Source: Streptomyces asiaticus (GTDB lineage Bacteria > Actinomycetota > Actinomycetes > Streptomycetales > Streptomycetaceae). From it: a stretch of DNA of 64,000 nucleotides. Made by a program: the position numbers and the translations under genes. The stretch lies in the NCBI RefSeq assembly GCF_018138715.1, contig NZ_JAGSHX010000006.1:5704001-5768000 (forward strand), read 5' to 3'. Each line of letters starts with the position of its first letter. Position 1 is the stretch's first letter. Below the pieces are notes generated by a model. That model searched no databases, was not told the DNA's origin, and worked only from the letters and a program-made list of their open reading frames with translations. Positions 50,216-57,496 of the stretch are shown here, in pieces.

Positions 50216-51478
50216 CTGAGTACCGCCGTCGCCGAGACCCTTGCTGTCGCCCTGCTCCTCGGCGTACTGGCTTTCGCGGTGGTACGGCCCCGGGGCCTGC
50301 CGGAAGCGGTCGCGGCCGTGCCCGCCGCCGGGATCGTGGTGGCCATCGGGGCGGTCTCGCCCGCCCGGGCCTGGGCGGAGGCCTGGGAGCTGCTGCCCGT
50401 CGTGGGCTTTCTGGCCGCCGTGCTGCTGCTGGCCCGGATGTGCGCGGACGAGGGGCTCTTCGAGGCGGCGGGACAGGCCGTGGCGCGGGCCTGCGCGGGG
50501 CGTACGGACCGGCTCCTGGGCGGGGTCTTCGCCGTCGCGGCCGCCGTCACCGCCGTGCTGAGCCTGGACGCCACCGTGGTGCTGCTCACGCCCGTGGTGT
50601 TCGCCACGGCGGCCCGGCTCGGGGCGCGGTCCCGGCCGCATGTGTACGCGTGCGCCCATCTGTCGAACTCGGCGTCCCTGCTCCTCCCGGTCTCCAACCT
50701 CACCAATCTGCTCGCCCTGGAGGCCGGCGGGGTCTCCTTCACCCGGTTCGCCGTGCTGATGGGGCCCGCCTGGCTGGTGACCATCGGCATCGAGTACCTG
50801 GTCTTCCGCCGCTTCTTCGCCGACGATCTGGCCGCCGGGACCAGCGAGCCCCCGCCCGCCGACTGGCCCCGGGTGCCGGTGTTCGCGGTGACGGTGCTGC
50901 TGCTGACCCTCGCCGGGTTCGTCGGGACCTCGCTGGCGGGCCTCGACCCCCAGTGGGCGGCCTGGGCGGGCGCCCTCGTGCTCACCGTAAGGGCGCTGCG
51001 GCACCGCCGGGCGACCGTAAGGGAGGCGATCGGGGCGACCGGGCCGCTGTTCTGCCTGTTCGTACTGGCGCTCGGGGTGGTGGTCCAGGCCGTGCTGGCG
51101 GGCGGCCTCCAGGAGGCGCTGGGCCAGGTGCTGCCCACCGGGGCGAGCCTGCACGCGCTGCTGGGGATCGCGGCGGTCGCGGCGGTGCTGGCCAACCTGA
51201 TCAACAACCTGCCCGCCGTGCTGGCGCTGCTGCCGATCGCCTCCGGTGGCGGCCCCGGGCCCGTGCTCGCCGTGCTGATCGGCGTCAACCTGGGCCCCAA
51301 CCTCACCTATGTCGGCTCCCTCGCCACCCTGCTGTGGCGGCGCATAGTCCACCGCCACGACCCGGAGACCGGCTCCGACCTGGGGGTGTTCACCCGCCTG
51401 GGGCTGCTGACCGCACCGGCGACCGTGGTGGCCGCGACGGCGGCGATGTGGGCGATGCTGAGGGTCACCGGAAGCTGA
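50216..51478 (+). CDS. SLC13/ArsB-type permease, likely CTG start
   Basis: A 420-residue membrane protein with about 11-12 helices. It includes paired SNLTNLLAL and LINNLPAVLAL motifs and the helical segment LGVNLGPNLTYVGSLATLLW, features of the ArsB/NhaD-type ion transporter superfamily; arsenite, silicon or anion export are all possible. The usual start codons appear only inside the first helix (GTG at 50279). In frame upstream, a CTG at 50216 has GGAG 6 nt before it and restores a full N-terminal helix (STAVAETLAVALLLGVLAF). It is transcribed alone. Confidence 0.85.
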   Translation: MSTAVAETLAVALLLGVLAFAVVRPRGLPEAVAAVPAAGIVVAIGAVSPARAWAEAWELLPVVGFLAAVLLLARMCADEGLFEAAGQAVARACAGRTDRLLGGVFAVAAAVTAVLSLDATVVLLTPVVFATAARLGARSRPHVYACAHLSNSASLLLPVSNLTNLLALEAGGVSFTRFAVLMGPAWLVTIGIEYLVFRRFFADDLAAGTSEPPPADWPRVPVFAVTVLLLTLAGFVGTSLAGLDPQWAAWAGALVLTVRALRHRRATVREAIGATGPLFCLFVLALGVVVQAVLAGGLQEALGQVLPTGASLHALLGIAAVAAVLANLINNLPAVLALLPIASGGGPGPVLAVLIGVNLGPNLTYVGSLATLLWRRIVHRHDPETGSDLGVFTRLGLLTAPATVVAATAAMWAMLRVTGS

Positions 51479-51576
51479 GGCTCGGCTGGGGCGCACCGAA
51501 AGCCGAGGGGCCGCCGGCGCGACGGTTCGTCGCGGCGGCGGCCCCTCACCCTGCTGTCAGGACCCGAGAGGGCCTG

Positions 51577-51612
51577 ATGTCAGGATTCGATCCAATGTCA
51601 GGATTCGATCCA
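51577..51612. repeat. 18-bp tandem duplication at the end of the cold-shock gene
   Basis: ATGTCAGGATTCGATCCA at 51577-51594 and 51595-51612. The second copy contains the last codons and stop of the cold-shock gene, so the codons for WIES-stop are repeated just after the stop. Confidence 0.9.
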
Positions 51613-52005
51613 GTTGTGCGCCTGGGCGATCTCGAGGACCCGCCTGCGCACCTGCTTGATCTGGTCGGCGGTCAGACTGCCGCCCACCTCGACCAGCGCC
51701 TCGGTCAGCTCCTGCCGGAACTCGGTGACCGACAGCACATCGCACATGGTGTCGTCGCCGTCCGGACCGGCGGAGGGCCGTACGACCGGCGCTGCGGCAC
51801 GCTCGACGATGCGCACCTCGGAGGCCTTGGGCCCCTTGTCGCCGTACTCGGGAACGAACCGCACCTTGGACCCGGGCTGGAACAGGTGCTTCTCGTCCAG
51901 CAGGTCATTGGCGTGCATGAAGACGTCCTCGCCACCGTCGTCCGGAGCGATGAAGCCGTAGCCGCGGAACTCGTCGAAACGCAGAATCTTGCCCGTGGTC
52001 GTCAC
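51598..52005 (-). CDS. Cold-shock domain protein with C-terminal extension
   Basis: A 135-residue protein. Residues 1-68 are a cold-shock domain with RNP1-like GYGFIAPDD and RNP2-like DVFMHANDLL, binding single-stranded RNA or DNA. It is twice the length of typical CspA proteins: the C-terminal 65 residues (CDVLSVTEFRQELTEALVEVGGSLTADQIKQVRRRVLEIAQAHNW) form a helical domain found in an actinobacterial subgroup. The GTG start at 52005 follows GGGTAG. Two 25-bp repeats in its promoter region are candidate control sites. Confidence 0.9.
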   Translation of the reverse strand: MTTTGKILRFDEFRGYGFIAPDDGGEDVFMHANDLLDEKHLFQPGSKVRFVPEYGDKGPKASEVRIVERAAAPVVRPSAGPDGDDTMCDVLSVTEFRQELTEALVEVGGSLTADQIKQVRRRVLEIAQAHNWIES

Positions 52006-52050
52006 CGTGCTACCCCTACCCCTATACCTCTACCTCGATGACCTCGACCG

Positions 52051-52100
52051 CGATCGAGGGTGTCCTGACCATGACCGATCGAGGGTGTCCCAACCATGAC
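52051..52100. repeat. Two 25-bp repeats upstream of the cold-shock gene
   Basis: CGATCGAGGGTGTCC recurs at 52051 and 52076 followed by ACCATGAC (spacer differs by two bases). They lie 46-95 bp before the cold-shock start and 10 bp past the DUF192 stop. Regulatory function is only suggested by position. Confidence 0.6.
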
Positions 52101-52109
52101 ACCGAGACG

Positions 52110-52580
52110 TCAGCGTACAGAAGGTGGCGGCGACGCTGAAGGGCCGGGGGCGATCACGACGCGCACGCCCCGCCGCACGCCCCAGTGCTCCAACGCGCCC
52201 GCCTCCGCCTCCAGCACATGACGGGACCGCAGCCGGGGCCGCCCGAGCCGCCCGGGGCGCAGGGTGTGGACGTCCAGGACGGTGAGGTGCCGGTCCAGAT
52301 AGGCGACGTCGATGGCGAACCGCATCCGGAAGGTGTGCACCCCGCTCGCGGGGGTGAGCAGGAGCGCGCCGGTCAGCCCGTCCCGCCCGAGCAGCCCGCG
52401 GGCGCGGGCGCGGTAGGAGGCGGCGATGGTGAGCGGAATGGCCTTCGCGCGCCCCGCGCCGCCCGCCACGCCCCCCGGGTCCTCCTTCGCGCCCATCGGG
52501 CCGCCGCCCGAGCCGCCGTCCGCGCCGCCCGAGCCGCCCACCACGAGCAGCGTCCCCGTACCGTCCCGCCAGCGGCCCAT
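52110..52580 (-). CDS. DUF192 family protein
   Basis: A 156-residue protein. A Gly/Ala-rich first part is followed by the DUF192 domain: ARGLLGRDGLTGALLLTPASGVHTFRMRFAIDVAYLDRHLTVL and the end LEAEAGALEHWGVRRGVRV. Family function is unproven; some members sit beside prepilin peptidase and tad genes, as here, where it is divergent from the peptidase. I chose the ATG at 52580; the earlier 300 codons of the same frame are not real. Confidence 0.88.
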   Translation of the reverse strand: MGRWRDGTGTLLVVGGSGGADGGSGGGPMGAKEDPGGVAGGAGRAKAIPLTIAASYRARARGLLGRDGLTGALLLTPASGVHTFRMRFAIDVAYLDRHLTVLDVHTLRPGRLGRPRLRSRHVLEAEAGALEHWGVRRGVRVVIAPGPSASPPPSVR

Positions 52581-52664
52581 GACCCGCGCCCCCTTCGCCC
52601 GTTCCACGCCGTCCGCCCGTCCCGGCAGTGTTCCACCGGCCGGTCGCTTCCGTAGGCTCGGCCC

Positions 52665-53411
52665 GTGCAACCGCTGCTGATCGTGCTCGCCGCCGCGTAC
52701 GGCGCGGCCGCCGGGCTGCTCGTACCGCGCCCGCTCTACCGGCTGGCCGTCGAGCCGGAGGAGCCCTGGCGCGGCGCCTGTCCGCGCGGGCACGCGCTCA
52801 CCGGCCCGGCGCGCGGCTGGCTGGGCCCCGCCCGCTGCTCGGGCTGCCGGGACGGCGAGCGGGACTACGGGACCGGCCCGGTGCTCGCCGCCGTGCTCAC
52901 CGCGCTGGTGTGCGCGGGCCTGGCGGCGGCCGTCGGCGCGCGCCCCGAGCTGGCCGTGTGGCTGCTGCTGGTGCCGCTCGGGGTGCTGCTCACGGCCGTG
53001 GACCTGGCGGTCAACCGGCTGCCGGACGTCCTCACCCTGCCCATGGCGGGCGGGGCCGCGGCGCTGCTCGGCGCGGCGGCGCTGCTGCCGCACAGCGCCG
53101 GGTCCTGGACCCGGGCGCTGCTGGGCGGCGCGGTGCTGGGCGGGGCGTATCTGGTGCTGTTCCTGATCAGCCCGAGCGGGATGGGGTTCGGCGACGTCAA
53201 GCTCGCGCTGACCCTCGGGGTCGCGCTCGGCTGGTACGGCTGGGACGTGCTCTTCGTGGGCGCCCTCGCCGGGCTGCTGCTGGGTTCCTGCTGCGCCGTG
53301 GGCCTGGTGCTGACCCGGCGGGCCGGGCGCCGGACCGCGATGGCGTTCGGCCCGTTCATGATCCTCGGGGCGGGCGCCGGACTGGTGCTGGGGGCGCTCG
53401 GCGCCGGATGA
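52665..53411 (+). CDS. Prepilin peptidase (TadV/CpaA-like, A24 family)
   Basis: A 248-residue membrane aspartic protease that removes prepilin leaders. The two catalytic Asp lie in AVDLAVNRLPD (near residue 110) and GMGFGDVKL (about 187). The N-terminal region has CPRGHAL and CSGC, the two Cys pairs that form the zinc site of full-length PilD-type peptidases, unlike the short TadV. About seven helices. Likely substrates are the Flp pilin and the TadE/TadG-like proteins encoded upstream. The GTG start at 52665 lacks a strong ribosome site. Confidence 0.93.
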   Translation: MQPLLIVLAAAYGAAAGLLVPRPLYRLAVEPEEPWRGACPRGHALTGPARGWLGPARCSGCRDGERDYGTGPVLAAVLTALVCAGLAAAVGARPELAVWLLLVPLGVLLTAVDLAVNRLPDVLTLPMAGGAAALLGAAALLPHSAGSWTRALLGGAVLGGAYLVLFLISPSGMGFGDVKLALTLGVALGWYGWDVLFVGALAGLLLGSCCAVGLVLTRRAGRRTAMAFGPFMILGAGAGLVLGALGAG

Positions 53412-53487
53412 CATCGGCGCGCGGAGGGACGGCCGCGCCGAGATGCATGGACATCCCCTCACGAAGCGTTATGGTGGAAGCCCCCCT

Positions 53488-53524
53488 CGGGCCGGTCCGT
53501 ACTCCCCCCCCACGGACCGGCCCG
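53488..53524 (+). terminator. Terminator after the prepilin peptidase gene
   Basis: CGGGCCGGTCCGT and its complement pair over 13 bp around an 11-nt C-rich loop, 77 bp past the stop. The rest of the gap 53412-53707 shows no gene and probably holds the uppS promoter. Confidence 0.8.
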
Positions 53525-53707
53525 CTCTATTCCGGGCTTCTGGGGCCCAAAAGGGCGGCACGTATCCCACACGGTCGGCTACGAAGCGTGACGGGATGCG
53601 ATCATTCGGCCGTCCCGGTTAGCCAGTCCCCCTGCCCCGCAGTAGGGTGTCGGCCTTGGGGCGGACTGCCATGGCGAGCCATGTGAAGCACTGAGGGGCT
53701 GGAAGAC

Positions 53708-54469
53708 GTGAAGTTGCGCGACCTGGTGTACGGGCTCTACGCACGCCGGGTGGAAGGCCGCCTCGATCACGCCCAGGTGCCCAAGCACATCGGCGTCATC
53801 CTCGACGGCAACCGCCGCTGGGCCCGCGCGGCCGGCGGCACCACCGAGCAGGGCCACAAGGCGGGCGCCAGCAAGATCCAGGAGCTGCTCGGCTGGTGCA
53901 GCGAGACGGACGTCGAGGTCGTCACGCTCTGGCTGCTCTCCACGGACAACCTGGACCGCCCCGAGGAGGAGCTGGTACCGCTCCTGAGCATCATCGAGGG
54001 CGCGGTCCGCGACCTGGCCGCCGACGGCCGCTGGCGGGTGCACCACGTCGGCAACCGCGATCTGCTGCCCTCCCGCACCCAGACGGTCCTCAAGGAGGCC
54101 GAGCGGGACACCGAGGGCATCGACGGAATACTGGTCAACGTGGCCGTCGGGTACGGCGGACGGCAGGAGATCGCCGACGCGGTGCGGTCGCTGCTGCTGG
54201 ACCACGCCACCAAGGGCAGCTCCTTCGAGGAGCTCGCCGAGATCGTCGACATCGACCTCATCTCCGAACACCTGTACACCCGTGGGCAGCCCGATCCGGA
54301 CCTGGTGATCCGCACCAGCGGCGAGCAGCGGCTCTCGGGCTTCATGCTGTGGCAGAGTGCCCATTCGGAGTACTACTTCTGTGAAGTTTTCTGGCCCGCC
54401 TTCCGCAAGGTCGACTTCCTCCGCGCGCTGCGCGACTACGCCGCCCGTCATCGCAGGTACGGCAACTAG
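53708..54469 (+). CDS. uppS: Isoprenyl diphosphate synthase (undecaprenyl/Z-prenyl, UppS family)
   Basis: A 253-residue cis-prenyltransferase that lengthens farnesyl diphosphate with isopentenyl units; the product (short-chain Z-prenyl or undecaprenyl diphosphate) carries cell-wall precursors. Motifs present: the catalytic Asp in ILDGNRRWAR (residues 31-40), the LLSTDNLDR loop, VGNRDLLPS and the C-terminal RTSGEQRLSGFMLWQSAHSEYYF. The Asn, Arg and Glu pattern is intact. GTG start at 53708. It is probably transcribed alone, with a 42-bp palindrome as terminator. Confidence 0.94.
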   Translation: MKLRDLVYGLYARRVEGRLDHAQVPKHIGVILDGNRRWARAAGGTTEQGHKAGASKIQELLGWCSETDVEVVTLWLLSTDNLDRPEEELVPLLSIIEGAVRDLAADGRWRVHHVGNRDLLPSRTQTVLKEAERDTEGIDGILVNVAVGYGGRQEIADAVRSLLLDHATKGSSFEELAEIVDIDLISEHLYTRGQPDPDLVIRTSGEQRLSGFMLWQSAHSEYYFCEVFWPAFRKVDFLRALRDYAARHRRYGN

Positions 54470-54495
54470 TTCCCGCTAGTAGTACCGCAGTTCAC

Positions 54496-54537
54496 CGGCT
54501 CGGGGCCGGACGCCGGCCGGCGTCCGGCCCCGAGCCG
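54496..54537. terminator. Perfect 42-bp palindrome after uppS
   Basis: A fully self-complementary sequence with no spacer (21-bp arms, GGCTCGGGGCCGGACGCCGG), 26 bp after the uppS stop. In RNA it folds to a long hairpin and so probably terminates transcription. Confidence 0.85.
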
Positions 54538-54741
54538 TGCAGCGCGCTGGTTTCACAACGTTCATATCCGCGCCGTCATATGCCGTTGCATGCCCCCGCA
54601 CGTTCGAGGGAATATCCCTTCCAGGTCGACGCCCTGTCCCACCTGTCCAGTTGGGCGTCGAACTGCCAGCGGACGGCATCGGGTCGTTCGCCCGGGAGGC
54701 CCTTTGCACACGGACGACTGTGCGGATCGTGCGTATGACGC

Positions 54742-54764
54742 GGAGGGCCGGCGCTCGGCCCTCC
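54742..54764 (+). promoter_or_regulatory. Leader hairpin upstream of the PIN-PhoH gene
   Basis: GGAGGGCCG pairs with CGGCCCTCC across a 5-nt loop, about 100 nt before the start. The 395-bp gap 54470-54865 otherwise holds only the uppS terminator and no supported gene. Confidence 0.5.
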
Positions 54765-54865
54765 CAGTAGGGCCTGAGCCCGGTCCGTTCCCCGTCTGCG
54801 GCGGGGACACCTCACTCCCGCGACGCCGTCGCACCCCAACCTCTCCCGAGGGGGTTCGTCCACCC

Positions 54866-56203
54866 GTGGTGACCAGCAAGAAACGCCGCGAGCACGACCG
54901 GCGCACCTATGTCCTCGACACCAGCGTCCTGCTGGCCGACCCCAATGCCATGGCCCGCTTCGACGAGCACGAAGTCGTGCTGCCGGTCGTGGTGGTCACG
55001 GAACTGGAGGCCAAGCGGCACCACCCGGAGCTCGGGTACTTCGCACGGCAGGCGCTCCGCCTGCTGGACGAGTACCGCGTCCGTTACGGCCGTCTGGACG
55101 CCCCGATCCCAATCGGGGAACTGGGCGGCACGCTGCGTGTCGAGCTCAACCACTCCGACCCGGGCATCCTCCCCGCCGCCTTCCTGAACCACGGCGGCAA
55201 GGTGGGGGACAACGACTCGCGGATCCTCGCGGTCGCCAGAAACTTGCAGGCCGAGGGGTACGACGTCACCGTCGTGTCCAAGGACCTGCCGCTGCGCATC
55301 AAGGCGTCCTCGGTGGGGCTGCTCGCCGAGGAGTACCGCGCGGAGCTGGCGATCACCGACTCGGGCTGGACCGGGATGGCGGAGCTCGCCGTCTCGGCCG
55401 AACAGGTGGACGACCTGTTCGCCGCCGAGACGGCGTATGTCCCCGAGGCGGCCGGACTGCCCGTGCACACGGGCCTGGTGCTCCAGTCCGAGCGCGGAAA
55501 CGCGCTGGGCCGGGTCACCCCGGACGGGCAGGTGCGGCTGGTGCGCGGCGACCGCGAGGCGTTCGGCATCCACGGGCGCAGCGCGGAGCAGCGCATCGCC
55601 CTGGACCTGCTGCTCGACCCGGAGGTCGGCATCATCTCGATGGGCGGCCGGGCCGGCACCGGCAAGTCGGCGCTGGCGCTGTGCGCCGGTCTCGAGGCCG
55701 TGCTGGAGCGGCGTCAGCACCGCAAGGTGATGATCTTCCGCCCGCTGTACGCGGTGGGTGGCCAGGAGTTGGGCTATCTGCCCGGCACCGAGGCCGAGAA
55801 GATGAGCCCTTGGGCACAGGCGGTCTTCGACACCCTGTCCGCGGTGACCAGCGCCGAGGTGATCGAGGAGGTCGTGGGGCGCGGGATGCTGGAGGTGCTG
55901 CCACTGACGCACATCCGCGGCCGCTCGCTCCATGACGCCTTCGTCATCGTCGACGAGGCCCAGTCACTGGAGCGGAATGTGCTGCTGACCGTTCTGTCCC
56001 GGATCGGCGCCAACTCCCGGGTGGTGCTCACCCACGATGTGGCGCAGCGGGACAACCTCCGCGTCGGGCGGTACGACGGTGTGGTGGCGGTCGTCGAGAA
56101 GCTGAAGGGGCATCCGCTGTTCGCGCATGTCACCCTGACCCGCTCCGAGCGTTCGCCGATCGCGGCGCTGGTGACCGAAATGCTGGAGGACGGCCACATC
56201 TGA
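54866..56203 (+). CDS. PIN domain - PhoH-type ATPase
   Basis: A 445-residue protein. The N-terminal PIN domain ([36 protein letters not shown] and [17 protein letters not shown], conserved acidic residues) is an RNA-cleaving fold. The C-terminal PhoH-like ATPase has Walker [15 protein letters not shown] and Walker [14 protein letters not shown]. In other actinobacteria similar PhoH2 proteins are RNA-unwinding ribonucleases of the toxin class; here no antitoxin gene is adjacent. The tandem GTG at 54866/54869 gives the family-typical start [13 protein letters not shown]. Confidence 0.92.
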   Translation: MVTSKKRREHDRRTYVLDTSVLLADPNAMARFDEHEVVLPVVVVTELEAKRHHPELGYFARQALRLLDEYRVRYGRLDAPIPIGELGGTLRVELNHSDPGILPAAFLNHGGKVGDNDSRILAVARNLQAEGYDVTVVSKDLPLRIKASSVGLLAEEYRAELAITDSGWTGMAELAVSAEQVDDLFAAETAYVPEAAGLPVHTGLVLQSERGNALGRVTPDGQVRLVRGDREAFGIHGRSAEQRIALDLLLDPEVGIISMGGRAGTGKSALALCAGLEAVLERRQHRKVMIFRPLYAVGGQELGYLPGTEAEKMSPWAQAVFDTLSAVTSAEVIEEVVGRGMLEVLPLTHIRGRSLHDAFVIVDEAQSLERNVLLTVLSRIGANSRVVLTHDVAQRDNLRVGRYDGVVAVVEKLKGHPLFAHVTLTRSERSPIAALVTEMLEDGHI

Positions 56204-56231
56204 GCCGGTTGAGTCGTTTGCGGCCACAGGG

Positions 56232-56269
56232 CGCCGCGCGGAAAAGCCAACGAGCTTAGCCGCGCGGCG
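56232..56269 (+). terminator. Terminator after the PhoH gene
   Basis: CGCCGCGCGG and CCGCGCGGCG form a 10-bp perfect stem around an 18-nt loop, 29 bp past the stop. Confidence 0.75.
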
Positions 56270-56299
56270 TCTTGGTGCGCGGGGATTTCCAGAAATCCT

Positions 56300-56628
56300 A
56301 GGGCGTAAACAGGATGTGAGCTTTCACACCTGGCGGGGAATTGCCTACGGGGCTCCGCGTCCGGCAGTGTGTGGGTTCTGTCAGGCCCCGCATACGGCAC
56401 ACCAGTACCCCCAGCGGTACCGAGCATCAGCAGTAACAGAATTGAACAGCGTTCGCCGTATGCCGCCCGAGCACCTCGAGGATCTCCCGCGGGGGATCCC
56501 CACCGGGCCCGTGCCTCCCGTGACCAGCCAACCCCATCGCACCACCGGGGACGGAACAAGGGGAGGACAGCGCCAGGGGCACGATTGCGCCCGCGAGGTC
56601 ACCTAAGCGGGCGATGCTGGAAGGAAAC
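56300..56628 (+). ncRNA. Long structured leader, candidate c-di-AMP (ydaO-type) riboswitch
   Basis: About 330 nt of non-coding DNA precede the transglycosylase gene. It contains several stems, among them GCCCGC (56589-56594) paired with GCGGGC (56607-56612) around a loop reading GAGGTCACCTAA, followed directly by the ribosome site AAGGAA. The 3' end resembles the conserved final segment of ydaO riboswitches (CACC then GGCG then GGAAGGA), and such switches are known upstream of Streptomyces wall-hydrolase genes. I could not match the whole consensus, so this is an inference. Confidence 0.4.
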
Positions 56629-56631
56629 CGA

Positions 56632-57354
56632 GTGAGCCGGATTTCGGTCCGGGGATTCGCAGTGGCTTCGGCCACCGCGGTCACCACTGTGGGCGCCGTC
56701 GTCGGCGTCGCCGCGGGCGGACAGCAGCAGCAGGGCTCGTCCGACCCGATCGAGGCGACCGCCGCCGATTCGACGCTCCTTGCGGACATACCTGCTGGGC
56801 AGCAGGCCGTCGCGCAGACCGCATCCCTGACGCAGCAGGCGGACGTCCAGTCCACCGCGGCCGACGCGGAGGCGCGCAAGTCCGCAGAGGAAGCAGCCCG
56901 CAAGCAGGCGGCCAAGGACGCGAAGGCCAAGAAGGCCGCCGCGGACAAGGCAGCCGCCGAGAAGCTGGCCAAGGAGCGCGAGGCCAAGGAGAAGAAGAAG
57001 GAGGAGGTCGCGAGCCGTTCGGCGTCGCGTGACGCCTCCAGCTTCCCTCAGCAGGCTTCGTACACCGTGGCCGAGGTCCAGGCGATGGCGCGGCAGATCG
57101 TGCCGAGCGGCCAGTTCCAGTGCTTCAGCAACATCGTGGACCACGAGTCCACCTGGAACTACAAGGCCAGCAACCCCTCGTCGGGTGCCTACGGTCTGGT
57201 GCAGGCGCTGCCGGCCGGCAAGATGGCCTCGGCGGGCGCCGACTGGCAGACCAACCCGGCCACCCAGATCAAGTGGGGCCTGAACTACATGAACGAGCGC
57301 TACGGCAGCCCGTGTGACGCTTGGTCGTTCTGGCAGGCCAACGGCCACTACTGA
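56632..57354 (+). CDS. Secreted transglycosylase-like (SLT-type) cell-wall hydrolase
   Basis: A 240-residue secreted protein with an N-terminal membrane/signal helix (VASATAVTTVGAVVGVAAG), a Lys/Ala/Glu-rich coiled-coil linker of about 70 residues (KSAEEAARKQAAKDAKAKKAAADK) and a C-terminal transglycosylase-like domain: CFSNIVDHESTWNYKASNPSSGAYGLVQALPAGKM, with a candidate acid Glu in DHES, and the WGLNYMNERYGSPCDAWSFWQANGHY end. Such proteins cut peptidoglycan glycan strands during growth or spore germination. The GTG at 56632 has AAGGAA 7 nt upstream; an ATG at 56614 lies 6 codons earlier inside the leader stem. Confidence 0.9.
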   Translation: MSRISVRGFAVASATAVTTVGAVVGVAAGGQQQQGSSDPIEATAADSTLLADIPAGQQAVAQTASLTQQADVQSTAADAEARKSAEEAARKQAAKDAKAKKAAADKAAAEKLAKEREAKEKKKEEVASRSASRDASSFPQQASYTVAEVQAMARQIVPSGQFQCFSNIVDHESTWNYKASNPSSGAYGLVQALPAGKMASAGADWQTNPATQIKWGLNYMNERYGSPCDAWSFWQANGHY

Positions 57355-57402
57355 GCCTTCGACCGGGCCCCGCCCGGTAGCGGCCCAGCATCGAACGCTT
57401 CA

Positions 57403-57432
57403 CGAAACCCCCGGCTCAGGTCGGGGGTTTCG
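57403..57432 (+). terminator. Terminator after the transglycosylase gene
   Basis: CGAAACCCCCG and CGGGGGTTTCG pair over 11 bp around an 8-nt loop, 48 bp past the stop. Confidence 0.88.
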
Positions 57433-57496
57433 CGCATCCTCAGCAGGTAACGTCTCCTTGACGGCCTAGGGGGAAACTGGGGGTAGGAAACGAGAA

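Noticed and set aside
56315..56328. CRP-like site TGTGA-N4-TCACA
   Set aside because: Spacer is 4 bp where CRP sites have 6; more likely part of the leader structure.
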